A stretch of DNA of 64,000 bases from positions 56,766,990-56,830,989 of the forward strand of contig CM041298.1 in the NCBI GenBank assembly GCA_023052935.1. The letters are read 5' to 3'. How positions within the stretch are numbered: position 1 is the first letter of the stretch; each line of letters begins with the position of its first letter. Source of the stretch: Piezodorus guildinii. Lineage: Eukaryota; Arthropoda; Insecta; Hemiptera; Pentatomidae. This document shows positions 54,341-64,000 of this stretch, in pieces. A model generated the notes under the pieces. It was not told the DNA's origin. It was given only the letters and a program-made list of their open reading frames with translations, and did not search any database. Position numbers and translations under genes: made by a program.

Positions 54341-54380
54341 TTAAGTTTCGTAGTTTATTTAGTTTTATAATTATATAATA

Positions 54381-55238
54381 CTAGCTGTTGCTCGCGACTT
54401 CGTCTGCGTCAATTTCTGTTATTATGATCGCCATTAAGAAGTTTTTAAAAGAGCATATTTTAAAGTACTTCTGCGTAAATGGTATTTTTAGTTTTATTTT
54501 CTTCTGGCAGAAGAACATACTGATTTTCTCCGCAACCCGATCTTGACAATGCGACAAATATTTGGCCGCGTGAAAAACAGTCTTGACGTAAATCGATTTC
54601 TACGTGCTTAAATGTTACCCCTGTGATTTATTAATTGTTACGTTTAATTTTAAAATTAAAAGGTAAATCATATGGAATCATTGGGATGCCAGGTTAATAT
54701 CCCCATTTTCCACTAATGCTTCAGATTTGCAGCGTGATGCTATGTAACTTAAACTTCGTCTGTGTCCATTTCTGTTATTACGATCACTAGTAAGAAATTT
54801 TCAAAAGGATATATTTTAAAGTACTTCTGCGTAAATGATATTTTTGGTTTTCTTTTCTTGTGGCAGAAGAACATGCTGATTTTCTTCGCAACCCGATTTT
54901 GACGTAGATCGATTCCTACGTGTTTAAATGTTGGCCCCTGTGATTGTGATCGATTTATTAATTGTGACGACAAAAAAAAACTTAACGGGAAATTGAATTA
55001 TTTTAAAATTAAAATGTAAATCATTTGGAATTATTGGGATGCGAGGTTAATTTCATCCGTTGTTTCCATATTTTCAACTGATTCTCCTATTGGTTGCAGC
55101 GTGATGTTATATAGTGTATAACCTTCCTCTATAAATGGACTATCCAACGCAAAAAGAATTTTTCAATTCGAAATAGTAGCTTCTGAGATTAGGGCGTTCA
55201 AACAAACAAACTCTTCAGCTTTATAATATTAGTATAGA
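54381..55238 (-). mobile_element. Helitron, non-autonomous, with internal tandem duplication
   Basis: On the minus strand it starts TCTATACTAATATTATAAAG (from 55238) and ends GCGAGCAACAGCTAG (at 54381), between a 5' A and 3' T. These are the 5'-TC and CTRR-3' ends and A/T target of Helitrons. There is no Rep/helicase frame, so it is non-autonomous. The interior is duplicated in tandem: 54398-54753 and 54754 to about 55110 are imperfect copies (period about 356 bp). The 74-codon frame at 54749-54973 lies in this duplication and is not a gene. Confidence 0.85.
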
Positions 55239-56008
55239 TTCATTATTATACATTATATTATCGAACATTCATCATTCATACTTTTTGTATATTATTTTGA
55301 GTAGTCCAAAATTGCTTCAAAACCGAAAATTAGTTTGTTTCTGTTTAAAAAAAGAATATTAGTAAAAATTAGTGGGACCGAGAAGGCGAGGAAACTCTAG
55401 TTATTGTTTCTGAAGAAGTTTCCCAGCTTGGGGGATGAGTTAGCAGGCCTATGGGACCGCCCTTAGAAAGTTACAAACTTTATTTCCATAAATCTCGAGG
55501 ATATAGAGTTTTCCGACCTTGATACAGATTTCTTTGGAAAAAGTTATGATTTAGTTATCCTCTTGACTTTAATAAAATATATTTATATTCCAGAAGTGTG
55601 AAGTGGCTCCTTTTATAACATATAATAATATGTTAGACTTTTAGAAAAACTCTTCTATATCTGAATTGTAACAATGAAGTTTATTAATTAACCAAAGCCG
55701 GTGCGTCAACAACTCATTACGTGTCTTTATCTCGGATTGAGATTAGTATTGTTTTCAGGTCAACGGCTGTTTAATGAAGTGATTGGGACGAGATCAAGCA
55801 CAGCCACAAGATTTTCAGCATAATTTTTAGGTACCCACTTTATAGAGAGTATAGAATAAAGAAGGTTCTTCATACCCTAAGGTCACCCTACGGTTTCAAT
55901 AAAATAATAAATCACGCAGCGTCACTGGTCAGAGGCAATATATAATTATCTTATTTAATTTGGAAAAATTACATCAACTAATAATATTTGTTAATAAATA
56001 TTCATATA
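55239..56008. other. No recognisable gene
   Basis: Mixed AT-rich sequence with patches of moderate GC (55400-55520, 55690-55800). No sustained frame, TIR or tail was recognised. Confidence 0.35.
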
Positions 56009-56010
56009 TA

Positions 56011-56853
56011 CACTCACTCAAAAAAGTTTCCATACAGTATGCATTGGTTTTGCATAGATATTTATTTTCCTAATGTGCAAATTATTAAAACTAATATTGG
56101 ATAACAAAATATATTTATTTATTTTCATTTCATCATTAATATAAAACGAGATAGAATAACATTTGTCAAAAAAGTTTCCATACACTTCCAGTATTAATCC
56201 TATTTGTTGTACTATGACCCTCGTTCCAGTGTTATATGCATAAATCATATCTCAATAATCAAATCTTTGTTCAGTATTAACTTTACATGGGCCTTGGGAC
56301 TGGTTTCTTTTCAATATGCGTGTTTCTCGTGATTTGAGAGAGCTCGTGGTTCGCAGGTCTTATCTATAAGAAAAATTGCATATCTGTTGAATAAGTCACA
56401 TGCTAGTGTACAGTATAGAATAAAAAGACATAGAGAGTTAAAATCTTTGGAGGATAGAACACGTCCTGGAAGGCAGGAGACTGGGGAATCACCAGGGGCG
56501 AGCCATCCTTGCTGAAATCTAGGCAAATCATCACACTACCGACACCTCAATAGCAATTATAATAAATAGGTACTATGGGATTCAAGTCCATTCAAAACAG
56601 TCAAAAATATTCCAAGAATGGTCGATTCGCAAGAAGAAAGCCCCATTTCAGTTAAACCAGAAAATGCGGCTGTAATTTGCTAGGATATTTGTAAATAAAC
56701 CCAAACATTTCTGGGCAAGGGTCATGTTCTCTGATGAATCCAAATTTAATATTTTTGAGTAAGATGGAAGGTCAAAAGTGTGGAGGAAATCAACCTAAGC
56801 TTTCAAAACTAAGAATTTATTTATGGATGTATGAAAACTTTTTTGAATAAGTG
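56011..56853 (+). mobile_element. Tc1-like transposon, decayed, with TA ends
   Basis: 843 bp flanked by TA (56009-56010, 56854-56855). Inverted ends: left CACTCACTCAAAAAAGTTTC, right complement CACTTATTCAAAAAAGTTTT. A second copy of the end motif lies 148 bp inside the left end (56166-56185, direct orientation), an IR/DR-type arrangement. No such inner copy is visible on the right. The transposase is present only as broken pieces. Confidence 0.9.
56320..56790 (+). pseudogene. Tc1-like transposase pseudogene
   Basis: Pieces in order are a helix-turn-helix region (around 56325-56430), the linker motif ELKSLEDRTRPGRQ (about 56438-56480, compare the GRPR-like AT-hook), and then, after stops and a large gap, FWARVMFSDESKFNIFE (about 56709-56760) with the first catalytic Asp, followed by DGRSKVWRK. 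The region that should hold the second Asp and final Glu is deleted. It is non-functional. Confidence 0.8.
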
Positions 56854-56855
56854 TA

Positions 56856-57204
56856 CTACCATTTATAAGCTTAATTTTATTAATCAATCAATGTTTCTGT
56901 TTATGTCTACCGAATTAAAATCAAATCATTATGAATTTAGATAACAATTATTGTGATAATCAAAAGAAGTGTTAAGAAGGTCATTTATCGAAAATGCTAC
57001 GACATAATATTGAGGATAGCACAGTATACCCTGAGGATTGGGAAAGAGCACCAAAACGTTTGTCGGTTAAGAAAAAAAATTAAGCGGATATATGGAACAA
57101 TTTAAATATTTTTTAATTACTAGCATTATTACAACAATTTACAATGTTACATGTTAACTCGTCTAATAATATATAAAGTAATGAGAAGGATTATTACTTT
57201 TTTT
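56856..57204. other. No recognisable gene
   Basis: AT-rich, no frame. Confidence 0.3.
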
Positions 57205-58110
57205 TATAAGGTATTTATTTAAATTCACAACTGTATTTACATCAATACACTTAGTAAGGCAAGTAGAACATAAAGAAAAAGGCGTGATACACTTGTAGAG
57301 AAAATATCCATTGTTAGTAAAAAAAATAAAAATCCATAAAATGTTTTAAATCAGATCTCGCGACGATTTTCTTCTCTGACACCTCCAAGGATTATCAGGA
57401 ATGGAAGAGGATGCAAGGATACAAACTGCGTCAGAGCAATAGTACCTGGTTCGGGCAAAATGATCAAAAATAATGATCATTAAGGTTATGTCGGACGAGT
57501 TTATTCGTGAAAAGTAGCTCTGAGGATTTTATGAAAGATTTTGTATTGTAAGGATTGGATACGGGGAGAGCTCAATAGTTAAGCAGAGCCTTCAAGCTAA
57601 ACTGTAAAAGTTTTGTTTTTCATTATGATAGTCATGTAGATGAGAAGGAATTCTTGGCAATTTGTTTAATAAGTGGTTAAATCTTGTCGAAAACGTTGTT
57701 GTTGTTTTTTTCAGTCTAATATAAAGATTCCAAGTTAAACGTTTGTCAATATGGAGTCCTCGGTATCTCATCTGTTCAACGGGAACTAGTTATTAAAGGA
57801 TACTGTAGAGCAGGAATTTTTAGGTTTAACACTAACAGTATAGCTTATTTGGCGGTTTTTGTTAAAATTTATTTTTATTCTTCAGTTCTGATACCATACA
57901 TGTAAATCTTGAATGAGGGATTGAAGAGTATGGAGGCAATGAATGGGTCATAAATAACTCTAAACATACAAGTAAAATCAGCATTGATTGATAGAAAAGA
58001 GTGAAGAATGGGTTTTAGGATACTACCTTGAGGAACACCAGCAGGCTGAGTTGTGATTTATGTTGGAGGATCTATCAGAGGGATAATACTGGATAATAAG
58101 GAATTAAGTC
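57205..58110 (-). mobile_element. Jockey-like LINE fragment (J2-like), decayed
   Basis: On the minus strand it runs from the reverse transcriptase motif GVPQGSI (complement of about 58027-58046) to a C-terminal region similar to 9885-10325 (57390-57700), then a 3' UTR toward 57205. Stops and frameshifts throughout. Confidence 0.7.
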
Positions 58111-58305
58111 AGATGGAATACGAGAAGCTCAAACTATAAACTTAATTATAGTAGATAATAATATATATTGTTATATTATTTAATTGAAAATAAATCTTTT
58201 CTTTGAGACTAATAGGAATTTCAACTAGAAAGATACTTTTAAAATCAAATTTTACTTAGTATGTAAGTTGAATTCGTGTATACCTGCTTTAGATTTCTTT
58301 TTTAT
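58111..58305. other. AT-rich spacer
   Basis: The phrase 'agtagataataatatat' at 58150-58166 also occurs inside family H, so a small decayed piece of that family is possible. Confidence 0.3.
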
Positions 58306-59645
58306 TTTCACTTACTTATATATGAAACACATAGTATGGGAAAGTATTGCGATCGTGAAAATTTTCGAATTTGAGTCCAAATGACAAAGTACCACAAAAA
58401 GGTCTCTGTGTGTAGGTGGCAAGTCCAGCGCAAAAACAAAAAGTCCTATGAAACTGAAATTTCAAATTCGAGACAACTATACGCCTGAAATATTTGAACT
58501 TTTTCATTGAAATAAAATAACTAAAAAAGCAACTTTATACCATACATATTTATATACATATATTCCTTTTCATCAAACATCATCCTTTAAAATATCATTT
58601 AGTTTGCGTGCCACATCGTTCTGGAATTCCATACTACCTCTATACGCAAAGCACCTTCTTAACCTCATTTAAAAGCAAACTGTTCTTTCATCTTCTCAAT
58701 CATCCATCTTCAGATAGATTGTAAACAAAACGCTAGAATAGTGGTCATGTTACATTTTAAAATGAGGACCACAACAAATATGTAAACAATTTTTTAGATA
58801 TATATTCATCTTTCTCGGTGACCTTATTATACCATAAGACGCACAATAGTAATATATCTTCAGATATACATTTATGATTATATAATTATAAACATATATG
58901 CATACTAAGTAATCGTATTTATTTGTTTAACTTTTTTTTTTAAATAATATTTATCTCAAGTTTGTATTTCTTTTATGTTTTTGTTTCTGTGCCAGACACA
59001 AGTCACACACAAGGTCCCAGAATAAAATTTACTTTCTTTCTTTACATTTTCGCCTTTTTACAACTTTCTAATAAACGGATCTAAAGATTTTGATTAAACT
59101 TCCTATATCGATTTAAAATTTTATTGGCTTTAATATCTTGAAAGTTTCATTTTGATTAAAATAATCTGATAGGGTTTCAATATTTTAAATCGTCTTCCTC
59201 TTAAGTTCCTTTAATTTTGCATATTCTATAAAAATAACCATGTCATATTGTTATCATTGATTAAAAACAGGTAAATATATAAGTTGAAAGAATTGGATAT
59301 GCAACTAAAGGAGAAAACTGAAAAAAAATGAATAATACTTTTTTTTAACATAAAAACAGTAATATACACGTATAATAAACCGTCGGAAAGCTAAACATTT
59401 TAGAAAAAATTGTTATCTTATACCCAAGCTTGTGGAAGTTAAAAAGAGTGAAGAAAAGTTGATAAAACTGACTGTTTTAGATAATAATATAATAGATTTT
59501 TTAATTTAACACATTTTTCTTTAAAATTAAATTGAGGTATATCGTTATTTTTCATCACACATTTTCATCTCTAACTGCATTTGAAAATTCTTAAGTTGGA
59601 TTTAACAACGGGAATAAGTGAAAGTCGTGTGTTGGCCGCACCAGA
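58306..59645 (-). mobile_element. Family H repeat, split by a LINE tail
   Basis: The end module is at 58306-58555 ('agtattgcgatcgtgaaaat' near 58343; CA core reduced to 'tctgtgtgtagg'). The interior resumes at about 59045 and the family start lies at the right end ('gtgttggccgcaccaga' to 59645). The gap is filled by a CR1-like LINE 3' end. Confidence 0.8.
58555..59042 (+). mobile_element. CR1-like LINE 3' end nested in family H
   Basis: The remnant frame reads SLRATSFWNSILPLYAK, similar to STFFWNTLLSNIRHAPS at 62480-62530. The 3' end 'ggtcccagaataaaattta' (about 59010-59028) is the family tail. It is 5' truncated to ~490 bp. Confidence 0.7.
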
Positions 59646-60365
59646 TTTTCTTAACCTGATATAAAGTGTATATTATTATTTAAATCAGCCATTTTTAAGT
59701 GTTGTATTTTAATTCTTGATATTCTTACTTATTGCTATGTTTGAAATTATAAATGAAATACAAATTAGCGCACACAAGACCTATGTAGGGTGTAATAGAT
59801 TGTATTTGATTTATATGGAAACCGTTTTAATCGTCGTGTATTTTTTTTCGTTTTACCTCCTTTACAGCTTTACTTAAGGCTAACAATGCCAGCCATCCTA
59901 AAGGTCTCTTATATATTCCTGCCCTACTAGGAAGGTAAATATTTATATCTTGAATTCACCTAGATGCCAAAATGGATTTCTGGTTCTCTTAAGGATTTCA
60001 TTAAATCTGGCATGTCATTCCTTCTCTTTTAAGAATAATATAGTAATATCAAAATAACAATATTGAGGAACAAGATATGATGTTAACATACACTGCTAAA
60101 AGCCAAGCAACATAACTACCACGTTTGAATTCAATGTTAAATGGCAATCCACTCAACTCTTTATTCATCAATTACAGTTTAGTTGTGTTGTCCGGGCTTT
60201 TGAACCGTTGTGTTAAATTTACTTCGATTTCATTACCTTAATGGCCTGCTGAAAGGCAAATGGAATATGAAAGTTAATGGTATCGAATTTTGCTTAACGA
60301 AATAAATTTTAACACACCTCCTCTTTAAATTTATCGCCTCAACAAAATGTGGTATTCAGGCCTTT
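59646..60365. other. No recognisable gene
   Basis: AT-rich to mixed sequence; no sustained frame. Confidence 0.35.
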
Positions 60366-61042
60366 TTTTTTTTTACTTTTACATACTTAAATATGATATA
60401 TATTTTTAGAAAAATTATTGTGATCTTGAAAATTTACTAATTCGAGTTTTCGAAGGAAATACACGCTTTAGAGTCCTTTAAGGCCAAATGACCAAGATTC
60501 ACAAAACATTTTGAGTGTACGTACGTATAATAAATCAAGCTCAAAAATGATTAGCTGTATAAAACTAAAATTTGATATTTCATCTAATTTAGCAAACTAG
60601 AAGAACCACTTTCTGCCGTGCATTTGGCACACTTATTCTCAAAATCACTCTTACAGTTTTGAATAACAATGTAAACTTTAAAAGAATTTAATATAATGTA
60701 GGTTTTGTTCTGATTAAAATAGTCAGACAGGGCTTAAATGCCGATATTTTAAATTTTCTCCTATTGAAATGCTCTCAATTTAGTATATTCGAAAAAATAA
60801 ACATATCATGTTATTAGCAATTAAAAAAAAGGCCAAATATAGAAGTTAAACAAATTTGATCAGCAAACCAGAAAGCCACTTTATACTACGAATTTTTCAC
60901 CTTTTCTCAATTTTCTCATACAACTAAAGTAATAAATAACACTTGTTTACGTATTTATTTTCCGGAAACAAGAATAGTAATATAGATTTATAATATACCG
61001 TTGGAAACGTAAAGATTTTAGAAAAATCGTTATCTTATATGA
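60366..61042 (-). mobile_element. Family H repeats, decayed
   Basis: 60366-60790 follows the family's minus-strand order from the end module ('tgatcttgaaaatttactaa', 'ggaaatacacgctttagag') to the interior ('cagggcttaaatgccgatat'). 60870-61042 repeats interior blocks ('gccactttatactacga', 'ataccgttggaaacgtaaag') and is interrupted by the SINE. Confidence 0.6.
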
Positions 61043-61315
61043 AGGGAGCGGCGTGGTCTAGTGGGTAAAGCGCTTGTCTAATGTGCTTCGGGTCCTGGGT
61101 TCGAATCTCGTCTGTGGCGGAATATTATTTCTTCTGTTTCATATTATTTCAGCCGGGGGGCGATCCTGGGGTATAGAGACTCTCCTGGGGCACACTCAAC
61201 CTCAATCAAGTGGGTACCCTAAAATAGGGAAAAAAACCTGACGGCTGAGGGTGATGTAGGCCGAATCATTGCTATCCTATAGTAGAACTATCCAGTGGTA
61301 GCACTTTACTAAGTA
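61043..61315 (+). mobile_element. tRNA-derived SINE (SINE-B)
   Basis: The tRNA-like head 'gggagcggcgtggtctagtg' contains an A box ('tggtctagtgggtaaagcg') and a B box ('gggttcgaatctc', about 61097-61109). The pairing expected of a tRNA acceptor stem is absent, and a GC-rich core ('ggggggcgatcctggggtat') follows. It inserted in a family H copy. Confidence 0.8.
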
Positions 61316-61628
61316 TATTTAAAAATTAAATGTATTTACTACTTGCATTTGTCTATACATGAAATATATAGTAAGAGAATATAATGAGATTGTGAAAACG
61401 CTCGGATTCCAAAATTCGTATAATATCGAATTATAGTTATCATATTACAATTATTATGTAGTGATACCAAATAATTATTATATGTTACTGTATCTTATTA
61501 AATTTTACAACTCTGAAGGCAATTAACGTATATGTATAGATCAAAGAGGAAAAAAAGTCGAACTAAGTATATTGTTTTTATCACATCTCTTACGTTCAAA
61601 ACACAATATTTCTGCAAATAATTAAGCG

Positions 61629-61631
<3 letters not shown>
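61316..61631. other. No recognisable gene
   Basis: AT-rich. 'catgaaatatatagtaagag' near 61360-61377 recalls the family H palindromic end. Confidence 0.35.

Positions 61632-61697
<66 letters not shown>
61632..61697. repeat. (TA)n microsatellite
   Basis: About 33 TA units. Confidence 0.9.
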
Positions 61698-61700
<3 letters not shown>

Positions 61701-61795
61701 AGGGGAAGTATTGCGATTATAATATTCGAAATTATATTTCTACCAGAAAAACATGCTTTAAGGTCCCCAATGACCAAGTCTGTCAGTGAAGATTG
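61698..61795 (-). mobile_element. Family H repeat, end fragment
   Basis: 'gtgaggggaagtattgcgat' then 'aaggtccccaatgaccaagt' match the end module. The palindrome position is occupied by the (TA)n run. Confidence 0.6.
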
Positions 61796-62329
61796 TTTAC
61801 TATCCAAGGATCTCTGTTTTCAGTTTTGAAATTTATATAGTAAATATCGTAGTTTTAGTTCATTTTTTCGTAGGAATAGAATCCTTCTGTAAAATGTTAG
61901 TGCAAGGATATTCTTATAAAATCTACAATTTAAAAAGTGATTTTTTTTTTTTTACTTTGAAAATGTAATTAACTTTTACATTTCAAAACCTAACTTCTGC
62001 TTTTTCAAAATATAAAATAAACTCTTGATTTTATTTAAGATAATCTAAAAGGAGAATTTCTTTTACTTTGGAAAGGAAAGAGCTGATCCTACTTATCCTC
62101 GGACCAATGCTCAAAGTTAGTTGAGAAAATTGGGTGCTTATCAACGATCATTTCGTCTTTTGCTAAGAATGTAAAGGTTATCTTTTCCCCGCCGGCTCAT
62201 TTCTCAATTAAAAGTCTTTATTCCATTATCCTGGATTTTTATTTAAAATAATATAATTATTTTCATCCCCAACCACACTACCTTTAGCCCCCTATACGGT
62301 TATATTGGAAATGTTGATGTATGAGCTCA
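61796..62329. other. No recognisable gene
   Basis: AT-rich with a T-run at 61940-61952; a slightly GC-richer patch at 62080-62200 has no frame. Confidence 0.35.
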
Positions 62330-62945
62330 AATTTTACAAGTGTGTTCGTTTTATTAGAAGTAGATATAACATATGCAATTTAAATCCACAATCCATACTC
62401 AGGAAACCAGATCCCGTCCTTCCGACCTCTATACGCATTCCCATAGAACCAAAAAATATGAATTTTCCTTCTTACCCCGGTCCACTTTTTTCTGGAATAC
62501 TCTCCTATCAAACATCCGTCATGCTCCTTCCCAATATTCTTTCAAATCGCTCCTTTTTAAATACCTTCTTGCTTCCCAACTAGATGCTAACTAATTTCAG
62601 TATAAATATTAAAGCGGTGTGAGAAATGTCCACACTTCATGACATAAATGTTAATAAAGTTTTCATTTTTATTTTTAATTATTCTAAAGGTTTTTTTATT
62701 GGTTTGTTAGCCCTATATTACTTTTAGATATTATTGTAATCTTTTTAATTTTAATTTTTCATTTCTTTCTGTTTTTACCATTTAAAATACTTGTATATAT
62801 TTATTGTAATCATTAATGTTATAAGTCTTTTTTGTTTTTCTTTTTATGTGTTCTTTGGCCAGTCATAATACTTATTTGTTTTGTACCTGTATTTTATTCT
62901 TAAGGGACCTAGTCCCAGAATAAAGCTCATTTTTCATACATTCAT
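62330..62945 (+). mobile_element. CR1-like LINE 3' end
   Basis: The frame 62373-62583 encodes MQFKSTIHTQETRSRPSDLY, HRTKKYEFSFLPRSTFFWN and LLSNIRHAPSQYSF, the counterpart of LQFKSSVRTLETRWRHSDLY in the element at 26180-28022. It then stops. The 3' UTR ends with 'gggacctagtcccagaataa' (about 62903-62922). It is 5' truncated. Confidence 0.85.
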
Positions 62946-63047
62946 TCATATGCATATGTTAATGTAATAAACGCATACATAAATTCTTTACGGACTTTAT
63001 TATATTTCTCGCCTACACATTTGGATTTTTCCTTCCAGCTCTCTTCC
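62946..63047. other. AT-rich spacer
   Basis: No feature. Confidence 0.3.
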
Positions 63048-63480
63048 ATTTTTACTTTCACTTACCAATATATATAGAATATAGTAAGAATGATGGTAAA
63101 AATTTTAGAATTATAGTTTTCAACTGAAATATGTTTTACAGTCTCCTGAGTCCATATAACCATGTGCCACAAAAAGATCTCGGTGAGTGCGGTTGTAATA
63201 AGTTAGCCAGTCAAGCTCGTAAATGATTAGTTGTATAAAGCTTAAATTTCATATTTACGAAGCGTACATCCCTGTGATTTTACAGCAACTTTTTCAACAA
63301 AATCGGCCTACTCGAAAACTCAATTTTACACAATTATTCTTTAAAAAAAATGGTTCTAACGCTTTCGATTATACTCGCTATTTCGAAATAAAATTTAATG
63401 GACTTGACTATGATTTAGATTATATTTTGATTGGAATAGCCTTTAGGGCATAAATTGCGATATTTTAAATTTTCTTCCAT
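63048..63480 (-). mobile_element. Family H repeat, end half
   Basis: 'tactttcacttaccaatat' starts the end module, followed by 'gtctcctgagtccatataac' and interior blocks up to 'gatattttaaattttcttcc'. The 76-codon frame 63223-63453 is repeat-derived. Confidence 0.65.
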
Positions 63481-63759
63481 AAAAGATCTATAAATTTGTT
63501 CTTATATTTTCTTTGGAACCTTCAGACGAAACTCCGATACGAAGAAAATATGCATTAATAGATTGGTTCTAAATTTAGAATATTTTCAAATACTGGTATA
63601 ATCAATACTATTTGGTTTCATATGGTTAGAGATACGATTTTTTTTCCAGTGAGCCCAGATAATTTTTCAGGATATTAATAGATTTTATAGTTATTCGAAA
63701 AACAATTTTTTTTATGTGTTAAAAATATATTTTTTAACTATTTGGAGGAGTAATTTTTG
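63481..63759. other. No recognisable gene
   Basis: AT-rich. Confidence 0.3.
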
Positions 63760-64000
63760 TAAACCTACCGTGTATTATTATGTATTATATAATGCCATTA
63801 TAATGTAGAGAAAAAATAACCTTAAAGAATATTTTTTCTCCTATAGTCGTTTATCACATTCGTTCAACTTATATGTTCAGCAGTGATTACCAATTTTAAT
63901 AAGATGATATGATTACTTTTTTGTAAACTACAAAATTAAAGGTACTTTAGAATAATTAAATTTAAAAATTTGGCATTTAAGTCCTGTTAATGCTCGCCGT
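63760..64000 (+). mobile_element. Family H repeat interior, continues past window end
   Basis: Interior blocks in plus orientation ('ttctcctatagtcgtttatc', 'aaattaaaggtacttta', 'ggcatttaagtcctgtta'). The copy runs off the right edge. Confidence 0.55.

Noticed and set aside
61043..61115. Possible tRNA gene
   Set aside because: A and B boxes are present, but acceptor-stem pairing is not convincing and a SINE core follows directly.

Overview
This window is repeat-dense, AT-rich nuclear DNA of an animal, most likely an insect. The signs are spliced host exons, an insect-style Ly6/three-finger gene, Jockey-, I/R1-, RTE- and CR1-like LINEs, mariner, Tc1, Helitron and hAT-type DNA transposons, tRNA-derived SINEs, and a 109/110-bp satellite. 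No rRNA, true tRNA, CRISPR array, operon or bacterial gene was seen.

Host genes are few. The clearest is a two-exon, plus-strand gene (exon 17768-17847 joined to 23461-23797) for a secreted or GPI-anchored Ly6-like protein of 138 residues. Its 5.6-kb intron is full of transposons. Weaker candidates are an internal exon at 1320-1524, a first coding exon at 49128-49236 behind a GC-rich, TATA-bearing region (48450-48740), and a GC-rich island at 9181-9412.

Layout: 1-16600 is a mosaic of LINE 3' ends, copies of a TC-start / palindrome-end repeat (called 'family H' here; Helentron/HINE-like in design), a large palindrome (5567-6860), a Jockey LINE with 13-bp target duplications (11332-13030) and an RTE-like LINE with 14-bp duplications (13371-14743). 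17768-25000 holds the Ly6 gene and the insertions in and after it. 26180-28022 is a decayed CR1-like LINE.

28084-47984 is a tandem segmental duplication. Unit 1 is 28084-33251 (5.2 kb). Unit 2 is 33252-47984 (14.7 kb) and was later expanded by an internally deleted mariner, two opposing satellite arrays joined to a hAT-like terminus, a nearly full-length Jockey LINE (41133-45710; gag-like ORF1 plus endonuclease/reverse transcriptase ORF2) and an extra SINE. The length difference is fully accounted for by these insertions.

48000-64000 holds the candidate new gene start, another Jockey LINE, a Helitron with an internal tandem duplication (54381-55238), a Tc1 relic with TA duplications (56011-56853), and more family H, LINE and SINE copies. 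Nearly all protein-coding potential outside the Ly6 gene is transposon-derived and most of it is broken. Family names rest on motifs read by eye; no database search was possible.
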